The position numbers and the translations under genes were made by a program. Positions 5,047 to 12,104 of a DNA stretch of 14,060 nt are shown here, piece after piece. Every line of letters starts with the position of its first letter. Within the stretch, counting starts at the first letter, position 1. Origin of the DNA: JALSRK01 sp964461995 (GTDB taxonomy: Bacteria > Acidobacteriota > Terriglobia > Bryobacterales > Bryobacteraceae); contig CAYWXL010000096.1 in assembly GCA_964461995.1 (NCBI GenBank), forward strand, positions 1 through 14,060, read 5' to 3'. Below the pieces are notes generated by a model. The model had not been told where the DNA came from. It did no database searches and worked only from the letters and a program-made list of their open reading frames with translations.

Positions 5047-6291
5047 ATGTCCTCTATGGTGCCGCGTGAGCGCGTTCTCACTGCCCTCGCCCACAAAGAG
5101 CCGGACCGTGTCCCCATCGACCACGGCTCGATGCGGTCCACCGGCAGCATGGCCATCGCGTACAACGCCCTGAAGAAGCGCCTGGGCGTCGCCGGCGGTC
5201 ACACCTTCGTCTACGATCTGATCCAGCAACTCGCCCAACCCGAGGATTGGTTCCTCCAACGGTTTCACGTGGACGCCGTCGATCTCGGGCGGGCCTTCTT
5301 CCGTCCCGAAGACACGAAACCCTGGACCTTGCCCGACGGCTCGCCCGCCTTGGTCCCGAGTTGGTTCGAGCCGGAACGCGTCAACGGCGATCTGGTCGTC
5401 CGGGACCAGACAGGCATCCCCATCGGCCGTATCCCGGCGGATGGTTTCTACATCGACCAGACCTGGTGGCCGTTGGCCGAGGCCGGCCTCGATTACGAGG
5501 GACCGCTAGGTCCGATGATGGACCAAGTGATCTGGGCCGCCATACCGGCGCCTCCGTACGACAAACCGCTCAGCGAGGCTCGCATCGCCGAGATCGCCAC
5601 CGCCGCCCGTAGCCTGCGCGAGGCCGGCTACGCGGTCTCGCTGGCCGTGGGCTGCAATCTTTTTGAGTGGAGCCAGATGCTCTTCGGCATGGAGAACGTC
5701 TACCTTTATGTGGCCGGCGAGAAGCGCCGCTACGCACGTTTCCTGGACCGCCTCACCGACCACCATCTCGAATTCGTCGAAAAACTTCTGCCGCCGCTCA
5801 AGGGTCTGGTGGACGTCGTCGTCGTTGGCGACGACCTGGGTATGCAAAGCGGACCGCAGCTCTCGCCGGACAGCTACCGCGAGCTGTTCCTGCCGCGGCA
5901 CAAGAAAATCTACGCTCGCATCAAGGAATTGAGCGGCGCGCGTCTGTTCATGCACAACTGCGGCGGCGTCTATCAGCTCATCCCGAGCCTCATTGAGGCG
6001 GGCGTCGAGATCCTCAACCCCGTGCAGACCTCGGCCCGCCACATGGAACCGGAGCGGCTCAAGCGGGAATTCGGCAGGGATCTGACATTTTGGGGCGGTG
6101 GCTGCGACACCCAGCAGGTGCTCATCCACGGGACGCCGGACCAGGTCCGCGAGGACGTCCGTCGGCGGTTGGAGATCTGGATGCCCGGTGGCGGCTACGT
6201 CTTCTGCCAGATCCACAACGTGCTTGCCGACGTGCCCCCCGAAAACTTCGAGGCGATGCTTGAGGCCGCTTACGAGTTCGGCGTCTATTGA
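5047..6291 (+). CDS. Uroporphyrinogen decarboxylase-superfamily protein, methyltransferase-like (not HemE)
   Basis: This 414-residue TIM-barrel protein belongs to the URO-D superfamily (COG0407-type), which includes HemE and the zinc-dependent methyltransferases MtaA, MtbA and CmuA. PRERVLTALAHKEPDRVPID at 6-25 is the usual N-terminus of the non-HemE members; the HemE signature with the RQAGR stretch is absent. GDDLGMQSGP at 261-270 and MHNCGG at 302-307 are conserved. His303, Cys305 and Cys353 (in GGGCDTQ) together match the HxC...C zinc ligand set of the methyltransferases. QIHNVLADVPPEN at 388-400 is a typical end. No corrinoid-binding protein or B12 gene lies nearby, so partner and substrate are unknown. 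Start is ATG 5047 or in-frame ATG 5056; neither has a clear Shine-Dalgarno. Confidence 0.88.
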   Translation: MSSMVPRERVLTALAHKEPDRVPIDHGSMRSTGSMAIAYNALKKRLGVAGGHTFVYDLIQQLAQPEDWFLQRFHVDAVDLGRAFFRPEDTKPWTLPDGSPALVPSWFEPERVNGDLVVRDQTGIPIGRIPADGFYIDQTWWPLAEAGLDYEGPLGPMMDQVIWAAIPAPPYDKPLSEARIAEIATAARSLREAGYAVSLAVGCNLFEWSQMLFGMENVYLYVAGEKRRYARFLDRLTDHHLEFVEKLLPPLKGLVDVVVVGDDLGMQSGPQLSPDSYRELFLPRHKKIYARIKELSGARLFMHNCGGVYQLIPSLIEAGVEILNPVQTSARHMEPERLKREFGRDLTFWGGGCDTQQVLIHGTPDQVREDVRRRLEIWMPGGGYVFCQIHNVLADVPPENFEAMLEAAYEFGVY

Positions 6292-6308
6292 AAACGGCGC
6301 CCGCGCCG
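6291..6308 (-). terminator. Weak intrinsic terminator between convergent genes
   Basis: The complementary arms CGGCG (6295-6299) and CGCCG (6304-6308), with a four-base loop, are followed on the minus strand by TTTT (6294-6291). They sit immediately after the stop of the minus-strand secreted-protein gene and fill the gap to the stop of the URO-D-family gene. The short stem and T-run make this tentative. Confidence 0.4.
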
Positions 6309-7397
6309 CTATTGTTGTTGCTGTGGCGGCTGTTGCTCCTGGGAGGGCGGCTCCTCGGAGAACATTTCGTCGGGCAGCTCGTCCGGCGTCTCGAACTTGA
6401 TTACCGCCTCGGCGCCGAACTTCCGGTACATCCGGAACTCCACCTCGTTTTTCACCAGCATCCGGCCCTGGCGCATCCGCATCTCGAACTTCAGCGGCAG
6501 CATGTACGGCCGTCCGCTGATTTCCACGAAGTCATAGTCGAGCACGGTGCGGGCCTGCTGAACGGGGAAACTGGGCGGGATGTTCACCGCCTCGAGCACG
6601 ATGCGGGTCACCAGCTCTGTGTCGCGGTCCACGTAGATGAGCCCCCGGTAAGCCGGCACTGTGCGCAGCTTTCGTTCGTAGCTGATCACCCACTTGGACT
6701 TGTCTTGGCGCACGAAATAACTGTAGACGTGGCAAATGCGTCCCCGCAGCTTCCCCCAGCGCAGCCAGCGGAACTCGGTCTCGGTTTCCGGGTCGAAGAT
6801 TTCCTTCATCATCGTGCCGAACTCGCCCGTGGAAGTCGAGCCGCCGATTTGGTCCATCGTCAAGTCCACCGGCCGGTTGTTGATGAGAATGACCTTGTAG
6901 TCTTCTTTCTGCTCGAAATAGGTGAGCTTCGCGGTGACGGTATCCAGCTTGTGCCAGAACTCGAGACCGCTCGGATCCACGTAGCGCCGGGTGACCTGGA
7001 CACAGATGAAGTCCGGCAACTGACGGACGTAGTTGAGCGCGTACTGGCGGACGCCCTCGATGATGCGCTTCTGCTCTTCCGGCGGCGGAGGGGGCAACGT
7101 CTTCCGGCGTTTGGGCTCGATTTTCCCGGGTTCCGGAAGTCCGGCCGAAGCCGCTTGGAGCATTCGCAGCGCTTCGAGCGTCCGGGGACCCGCACCGAGC
7201 CCCTGCAAATCCTCGATCACCGAAGGGCTGAGCCGCTCGGTCAACTTCACGCGCTTCAGATACTTCGCGATCTCCTTGTCCTTGTGTCCGAGCTCGAGCG
7301 ACGAGCGCACCATCTGCACCAGGGCGCGCACCGTCATTTCCTGAGCGGCGGCGGCCAGGCAAAATCCCAGAAGGAGGATGGCGACCCGAGTGCGCAT
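6309..7397 (-). CDS. Secreted protein of unknown function, Acidobacteria-type
   Basis: I recognise the style but not a function. The 362-residue product has a signal peptide at about 1-19 (ending AAAA before QEM). A helical segment at 22-82 looks like a small HEAT- or UBA-like bundle (KDKEIAKYLKRV, LSPSVIEDLQ). A Pro run (LPPPPPEE, 101-108) leads to a helix at 108-127, then a beta-rich domain at 128-330. That domain contains LPDFICVQVTRRY (127-139), GLIYVDRDTELVTRI (252-266), VLDYDFVEISGRPYMLPLKF (285-304) and VEFRMYRKFG (319-328). I recall similar beta-domains in many secreted acidobacterial proteins, but I could not search. The C-terminus is Gln/Pro-rich, ending in QQQQ. ATG 7397 is the natural start; no clear Shine-Dalgarno. 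A dyad, CTCACTGTGAG (7419-7429), lies upstream. Confidence 0.75.
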   Translation of the reverse strand: MRTRVAILLLGFCLAAAAQEMTVRALVQMVRSSLELGHKDKEIAKYLKRVKLTERLSPSVIEDLQGLGAGPRTLEALRMLQAASAGLPEPGKIEPKRRKTLPPPPPEEQKRIIEGVRQYALNYVRQLPDFICVQVTRRYVDPSGLEFWHKLDTVTAKLTYFEQKEDYKVILINNRPVDLTMDQIGGSTSTGEFGTMMKEIFDPETETEFRWLRWGKLRGRICHVYSYFVRQDKSKWVISYERKLRTVPAYRGLIYVDRDTELVTRIVLEAVNIPPSFPVQQARTVLDYDFVEISGRPYMLPLKFEMRMRQGRMLVKNEVEFRMYRKFGAEAVIKFETPDELPDEMFSEEPPSQEQQPPQQQQ

Positions 7398-7512
7398 CGG
7401 TCTACTACTTTCTATCTTCTCACTGTGAGACGGAGACTCTGTCTTTTTGGGTTCCGGGAAGAGGGGCCACGGGAGGCCACCGCGATCGGTGCGCCTCGAG
7501 GCCAGAGCTTCG

Positions 7513-9441
7513 CTACTGGACGTAGCCTAGCGACCGCAGCCGTTTCCGGAACTCTTCGTCGAGTTCGATTCGTTCCGGCGGATGCGCGCCCGCCAGTTCG
7601 CCGTGCTGCCGTGTCAACGAGGCTAGCGCTTGTCGAAGCTGCAGCGCTACGTCGGGTCGCCGCTCGAGCAGATTGACCCGCTCCGCCCGGTCTGATTCCA
7701 GGTCGTAGAGTTCCTCGGACACGCCCTTGCCGCCGCAACTATCCCGGATCAGCTTGTACCGTCCCATCCGCAAGGCAATCTGGCACCCGCTCGCTCCCCG
7801 TCCCTCACTGAGTGCGGGCAGCGGGCCGCTTCTTTCCCTGGCGGGAGCGAACAGGTCGGCGCCCTGTAACTGCCGTGCCACCTTTTCCGGCGGCTCCACC
7901 CCGGCCAGCTTCAGAATCGTCACTGGAATGTCGATGGAACGGGCGACGCTTGCGATGCGCTTGTTTCCCGCCAGCTTCCGCGGATACGTGATGATCAGCG
8001 GAATGTGGACCTCTGGTTCGTAAAGGCCCACCCCGTGGCCGATAAGGCGGTGCTCCAGCATCTCGTCTCCATGATCCGACGTCAGGACGACAATCGTGTC
8101 TTCCCGGAGGCCGCGTTCCCGCAGAGTCCGGAACACGACGCCCAAGTAGCGGTCCGCGTAGCGGATCTCATTGTCGTAGAGCGCAACGATGCGCTCCCGC
8201 ATTTCAGGACCGGCCTTTTCCGGATGGCGTCTCAGTTCCAGCACCATCTGGTGGGTGAAGACCTCGGGCTCCCCCGCCCAGCTCGGGAATTTCTCGATGT
8301 AACCTTCGTGCGCCATGTACGGGGCATGGGTGTCCCAGAAGTGCAGGAAAAGGAAGAAGGGACGAGCTGCCGGCCGCGACAGCAAATCGATGACGTCAGG
8401 CAACAGATAGGAAAGCCGCACCCCCTGGCCGTACTTCACCTTTTCCTCGAGCATCAGGTGGTAGAACTTGTCGCCCGTGTATTCGTCGAAGCCTTGTGCG
8501 AAGCCGAACCGCGCATCTACGTTGTAACCGCCGGTAATGCCGACCGTCGTGTATCCGGCGTTCTTGAGGATTTCGGCCAATGTGACTTTGGCCGGGTCGA
8601 GGCGTTGCCTCACAGTGCGTACCCCGTGGACGGCCGGAACTTGTGATGTGAGAAGCGACATATGCGAAGGCAGGGTCCAGTTCGCCTGGGCCACAGCGTT
8701 CTCGAACACCACGCCCTCACGGGCCAGAGTATCGATATTCGGGCTCGTGTCCCGCGGGTAGCCGTACGCGCCGAGGTGGTCTGCGCGGAGCGTGTCGATT
8801 GAGATCAGGATGATGTTCGGCCGTCCGTCCGCCACGGGGCGGGAAGCGATGATGCTCGGCAAGAGAACCGTACCAGCGACTGCGAGAGCGGCTGCCGGAA
8901 TCACCCAACCCACCCCGTTCCCTGGGCCTTTCGTACTCGCCAGCCGGTCTTGGCGCTTCGGGACGACGTAATATAGCCCGGCCCCGACGGCCAGGGCAAT
9001 AAGGAGAATTCCGAGGTTCGCCGCGACCACCAGCGGCGACCAGTCAGCCCGCGGCAGCGTCAGCGACCACGGCCCTGTTTTGAACTCCCGCCACGACGCC
9101 CGAAAGGTTGTCGAGTTCACGTGGAACGCCCAAAAGGCGAATATCCCGAGGCTCGTAATCCCGGCAAGGAGTCCGCGAAAGACCCGATCGGCCTGCCCGC
9201 CGTCGCGGACCAGTATCGCCAAGGCCCGGTCGCAGAGCCATACCGCCGCCGCCACGCCCGCGCCGATCAAGATCCACTGAAGAGATCGGCTCTTCAGCGA
9301 CGTGATAGCCAGCCGGTGGAGTCCTAAGCCGATCCAGTGGCTTCGGGCGGCTTCCACTACCGTGTGGAGGACCCCTATTGCCGCGCCAGCCACCGCACCC
9401 CCGGCCAGCACCCGTACCGCCTGCCGTATACCGGCCCACAT
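7513..9441 (-). CDS. Membrane-anchored sulfatase-fold (alkaline phosphatase superfamily) enzyme with Thr nucleophile
   Basis: The 642-residue product has an N-terminal membrane region with about five hydrophobic segments (roughly 10-30, 55-70, 88-107, 137-159, 178-198), then a catalytic domain from residue 208. RPNIILISIDTLRADHLGAYGY (207 onward) holds metal ligands including Asp216. SDHGDE at 455-460 supplies the second Asp/His metal pair. The position that is Cys or Ser in formylglycine sulfatases (CxPxR) is Thr256 here, within NWTLPSHMSLLTS (254-266), and Arg is replaced by His260. It may therefore be a phosphodiesterase or phospho-group transferase rather than a sulfate ester hydrolase, although databases usually call it sulfatase. 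The end, RLRSLGYVQ, is typical of this subgroup. The active domain probably faces the periplasm. ATG 9441 is preceded by a TATAGT box. Confidence 0.88.
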   Translation of the reverse strand: MWAGIRQAVRVLAGGAVAGAAIGVLHTVVEAARSHWIGLGLHRLAITSLKSRSLQWILIGAGVAAAVWLCDRALAILVRDGGQADRVFRGLLAGITSLGIFAFWAFHVNSTTFRASWREFKTGPWSLTLPRADWSPLVVAANLGILLIALAVGAGLYYVVPKRQDRLASTKGPGNGVGWVIPAAALAVAGTVLLPSIIASRPVADGRPNIILISIDTLRADHLGAYGYPRDTSPNIDTLAREGVVFENAVAQANWTLPSHMSLLTSQVPAVHGVRTVRQRLDPAKVTLAEILKNAGYTTVGITGGYNVDARFGFAQGFDEYTGDKFYHLMLEEKVKYGQGVRLSYLLPDVIDLLSRPAARPFFLFLHFWDTHAPYMAHEGYIEKFPSWAGEPEVFTHQMVLELRRHPEKAGPEMRERIVALYDNEIRYADRYLGVVFRTLRERGLREDTIVVLTSDHGDEMLEHRLIGHGVGLYEPEVHIPLIITYPRKLAGNKRIASVARSIDIPVTILKLAGVEPPEKVARQLQGADLFAPARERSGPLPALSEGRGASGCQIALRMGRYKLIRDSCGGKGVSEELYDLESDRAERVNLLERRPDVALQLRQALASLTRQHGELAGAHPPERIELDEEFRKRLRSLGYVQ

Positions 9442-9454
9442 AGGGAATGTTCAC

Positions 9455-9483
9455 ACTATACCGGAACCGCCGAGACTTGTAGC
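9455..9483 (-). promoter_or_regulatory. Candidate promoter of the membrane-anchored sulfatase-fold gene
   Basis: The minus strand has TATAGT at 9460-9455, a 17-bp spacer and GCTACA at 9483-9478. The -10 matches five of six consensus positions, the -35 only three. The leader would be only a few bases long. The 94-base gap to the SGNH-hydrolase stop otherwise shows nothing I recognise. Confidence 0.35.
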
Positions 9484-9535
9484 ACCACAGCGGGACTGTC
9501 GGATTGCACTGGACCTTGGTTCTTGAATCGTAAGA

Positions 9536-10600
9536 TCACCGCGGCCGCCGGGGGCCGACGAATTTCGGAACCACCTTGACGATCGCGTTCCACACCAGCG
9601 GCGCCATTACCCGGTAACCCGCTGCGTTCGGATGCAGGCCGTCGTCGGAGAGCTCCTTCTTCAGGAAGCCGTTGGCGTCCACCATGGCTGAGTAGTAGTC
9701 CAGGTACGTGTGCCGCTCGCGGCGGCAGTAGGCCCGGATCCAGTCATTCAAATCCAGGATCTTCTTCGGTGGCCGCTGCTTCGTGCGCTCGAACCGCGGG
9801 TTCCGGTCCTTGTGGTAATCGTGTACCGGCAGCAGCGACGCCAGGATCACTTTGATCCGGTGGGCCTTCGCCAGCTCGGCCATCATCGTGAGGTTGTTCT
9901 CGATCGTCGTCAGTTCCACGCCCCGGGCGATGTCGTTCGTACCGCCGAGGATCACCACCGCCCGCGGCTTCAGATCGATCACGTCGGCCTTCATGCGGCC
10001 CAGCATCTGGCCGGTGATCTGGCCGCTGATGCCGCGGTTGATGAAGTCGCTCTCCGGGAAGTACTCGTTCAGCCGCCAGGCGTCGGTGATCGAGTCTCCA
10101 AGAAAAACCACCCGCGGCCGGCCGGGCTGTGGCGGGCCTACTTTCAGGTTCTCTTCGGCGTAGCGCTTCAAGTTGTCGCGGTCGGGGTCCCGCAAGCGGA
10201 CCTCGAGGTGGTGCAACAGAGCTTCGAAGTGGGCGTCCAAGCGCTCCACCGACAACCGCAATTCGGCCATCTGCCGCCGGGCCTCTTCCGGGAACGGGTA
10301 CGGCTTGGGCAGCGAGTCGGCAAGCGCGAGATACGCGCGCAGGTTCGTCAGAAAGGCATAGGTTTGGGAGGAGTCGCGGTAGCCGGCGGCCTGCAGGTTG
10401 ATCCGCGCCTGCTTCAGGTTCTCGAGAATCGGCTCGGCAGCCCGGGCGAGGCCCGGCACGGTGATCATCGTGGACTCGACGAGTTGCAAGGCGCGCGTGA
10501 AGGCCTTCCCGGCCGCCGCGCCGCGGAGCAGCGCGTTTTCCTGGGCCGGTAAAGAAACAGCCGTGAGGCTGAAGAGTAGGGTGAACAGCAGGGTTCGCAT
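9536..10600 (-). CDS. Exported SGNH/GDSL hydrolase
   Basis: This 354-residue protein has a signal peptide at 1-20 (ending LPAQ) and a helical region of about 130 residues (22-155) before the catalytic domain. SGNH blocks are in order: VVFLGDSIT at 164-172 with nucleophile Ser170; NRGISGQ at 188-194, the block II glycine; GGTND at 219-223 with oxyanion Asn222; DDGLHPNAAGY at 319-329 with Asp320 and His323. The family covers esterases, lipases and carbohydrate acetyl-esterases; the substrate is not readable. The DSITDAW and DGLHPN details resemble platelet-activating-factor acetylhydrolase-like and acetylxylan-esterase-like members. The gene starts five bases after the DUF3108 gene ends, so the pair is almost certainly one operon. 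The helical N-terminal extension is unusual for such enzymes and may mediate envelope contacts. Confidence 0.9.
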   Translation of the reverse strand: MRTLLFTLLFSLTAVSLPAQENALLRGAAAGKAFTRALQLVESTMITVPGLARAAEPILENLKQARINLQAAGYRDSSQTYAFLTNLRAYLALADSLPKPYPFPEEARRQMAELRLSVERLDAHFEALLHHLEVRLRDPDRDNLKRYAEENLKVGPPQPGRPRVVFLGDSITDAWRLNEYFPESDFINRGISGQITGQMLGRMKADVIDLKPRAVVILGGTNDIARGVELTTIENNLTMMAELAKAHRIKVILASLLPVHDYHKDRNPRFERTKQRPPKKILDLNDWIRAYCRRERHTYLDYYSAMVDANGFLKKELSDDGLHPNAAGYRVMAPLVWNAIVKVVPKFVGPRRPR

Positions 10601-10605
10601 CGGTT

Positions 10606-11325
10606 CTAGCGGCTTTCGTATCGGACCAGGCGCAGCGTGATCGTACCGTAGTAGAAGCGTAGCCGCACCTGAAACTGCACCGGCAACCGGCGGTCGTCGT
10701 CCGTCAGCCAGAACAGCAACCGTCCCCGGCGCCTGTAAAGGACATTATTGAACAGAAACGCCTCATAGCGTATTGCGGCGAAAGTCCCCGCCGGGGTCTG
10801 TACCTCATCCCGATCCAAGGCTTGGACCCGTACTCGCACCGATTTCTTTCCGTTGCTCACCGCCAGCCACGCCTCCCTGCCCGGCTCCAGCCGCATTTCC
10901 CGGAACCGGTTCAGCGCCGTCAGCTCGTCATGTACGCATGGCGGCGCCGGCAGTGATTTTCTCAGCACGATCCGGTTCCGGACCAGGTCCCGTTCCACAT
11001 AACGGACCCGCCCCGGCGGCTTCTGGTAATCGATCCGGATCTCCCGCCGCTTCGCGCCCTCCCGGACATCGAACCGGGCCGACCGTGCGCACCAGCCCTC
11101 GCCGAACTCCACACGATAGCGGTTGTCCACGTGATAAAGGGCGTCCACGAACCCCCGGGTTTTCAAGGTGGCCGACGCCTCGCCCTTCCCGTAATGCAGC
11201 TCGATGTCACCGGCGTGCCAGAAGCGCCAGTCCACCCGGTATTCGAAGGTCTCCGCGCCGGCGGCTCCGGCGGCGATCCCCAGCCACGCCGCTGCCACCG
11301 CCCGCACCCGCCGCAACCGCCTCAC
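10606..11325 (-). CDS. Exported DUF3108 protein
   Basis: The product has 239 residues from a GTG start. The N-terminus is Arg-rich followed by an Ala/Gly hydrophobic stretch ending AAGAE, a plausible signal peptide of about 24 residues. The remainder is a beta-strand-rich domain of DUF3108 type: ETFEYRVDWRFWHAGDIEL (25-43), TPAGTFAAIRYEAF, RGRLLFWLTDDDRRLPVQFQ and a C-terminus with GTITLRL. Some DUF3108 proteins are periplasmic or outer-membrane associated; no activity is established. The SGNH hydrolase follows after five bases, implying joint expression and perhaps joint action in the envelope. The GTG at 11325 has no visible Shine-Dalgarno; an in-frame GTG at codon 7 is an alternative that would give a shorter signal peptide. 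Family call by pattern, not search. Confidence 0.8.
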   Translation of the reverse strand: MRRLRRVRAVAAAWLGIAAGAAGAETFEYRVDWRFWHAGDIELHYGKGEASATLKTRGFVDALYHVDNRYRVEFGEGWCARSARFDVREGAKRREIRIDYQKPPGRVRYVERDLVRNRIVLRKSLPAPPCVHDELTALNRFREMRLEPGREAWLAVSNGKKSVRVRVQALDRDEVQTPAGTFAAIRYEAFLFNNVLYRRRGRLLFWLTDDDRRLPVQFQVRLRFYYGTITLRLVRYESR

Positions 11326-11444
11326 GCGTCGATTCTATGGGACAGCCTCGCCCGCCGGCCACTTACACTCCTCCGTCGTTCATCAGACTCCTCGCGCCCC
11401 CGCGAGCCGCAAATCGCCGCAACTTCTCCCCTCGCCCGGAGTTA

Positions 11445-11478
11445 GCATGGTTGTAGCACGAAGGAGGGACAACCATGC
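11445..11478 (+). promoter_or_regulatory. Perfect 10-bp inverted repeat enclosing the Shine-Dalgarno and start codon
   Basis: GCATGGTTGT (11445-11454) and ACAACCATGC (11469-11478) are exact reverse complements, separated by 14 bases. In the plus-strand RNA this forms a hairpin whose loop contains the full AAGGAGGG Shine-Dalgarno (11461-11468). Its descending arm contains the ATG (11475-11477) of the glycine-zipper gene. The repeat stops abruptly on both sides (A opposite G outside). The geometry suggests translational control by start-codon occlusion, or a binding site for an RNA- or DNA-binding protein. Confidence 0.6.
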
Positions 11479-12092
11479 GGACCCCCGCCGCCACGCTTTT
11501 GCTCGCCCTGGGCCTGACGCCCGCCGCGCGCGCCGTGGATATCCCGCCCGGCACCCACGTCCTGCTGCGAATGGTCAACTCCATCAGCACCCGGACGGCC
11601 CAGCAAGGCGACTACGTCTACATGCGCACCGCCAGCCCGATCACGGTGAACGGGCGCATCGTCGTGCCGCCCAACAGCTATGTCCAAGGCGTCGTCGTCC
11701 ACGCCCGGCGCGGGGGCCGTGTGAAGGGCCGCGCTCAACTCGCGATCCGGCTGGACACGCTGACGCTTCCCTATGGAAAGACCTTGACGTTTTCCCCAGT
11801 GGTCAGTTCCGTCGATTCCGCCGGCAGCGGCCAGAAGGTCGAGAAGGACGAAAATCTCATCAAGCAAGGCCCCAACCACGGCCGGGACGCGGCGCGCATC
11901 GCCATCCTGGCCGGCACTGGCGCCTCCATCGGCGGCATCAGCGACAACAGCTGGAAAGGCGCGGGCATCGGTGCAGGCATTGGAGCCGGGGTCGGCCTCG
12001 CCACGGTGCTCCTCACCCGGGGCCGCGACGTAGAACTGCGCCCCGGCGCCACCCTCGACGTCGTCCTGGATCGCCCGCTCCGCCTCGAATGA
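11475..12092 (+). CDS. Exported protein with a beta-rich domain and glycine zipper, function unknown
   Basis: I cannot assign a named family. The 205-residue product has a clear signal peptide at 1-20 (ending AARA). A beta-rich region at 22-112 contains IPPGTHVLLRMVNSISTRTA and a QQGDYVYMRTASPI stretch. VPPNSYVQGVVVHARRGG (64-81) resembles the ring-like domains of VirB10/TrbI-type or peptidoglycan-interacting envelope proteins. Residues 137-179 form a Gly/Ala-rich hydrophobic stretch with GAGIGAGIGAGVG (162-174), a glycine zipper that could insert in or associate with a membrane. The end, ELRPGATLDVVLDRPLRLE, is another beta segment. The start is certain: AAGGAGGG lies six bases before the ATG, but both sit in a hairpin. 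The gene is divergent from DUF3108 and convergent with the sulfatase, with only 12 bases between stops. Confidence 0.8.
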   Translation: MRTPAATLLLALGLTPAARAVDIPPGTHVLLRMVNSISTRTAQQGDYVYMRTASPITVNGRIVVPPNSYVQGVVVHARRGGRVKGRAQLAIRLDTLTLPYGKTLTFSPVVSSVDSAGSGQKVEKDENLIKQGPNHGRDAARIAILAGTGASIGGISDNSWKGAGIGAGIGAGVGLATVLLTRGRDVELRPGATLDVVLDRPLRLE

Positions 12093-12104
12093 TCCCCCGG
12101 TCCC

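Noticed and set aside
5047..6291. Annotation of the URO-D-family gene as hemE
   Set aside because: The HemE N-terminal RQAGR stretch is missing and a methyltransferase-type HxC...C zinc set is present.
7419..7429. CTCACTGTGAG dyad upstream of the secreted-protein gene at 7397 as an operator
   Set aside because: Only five base pairs per half-site and a single occurrence noticed; too weak to call a regulatory site.
6288..7676. 462-residue plus-strand open frame overlapping the URO-D stop and opposite a secreted-protein gene
   Set aside because: No motif, His/Arg/Leu-rich composition, and it crosses two genes. The opposite strand has a clear signal peptide and a structured beta-domain.
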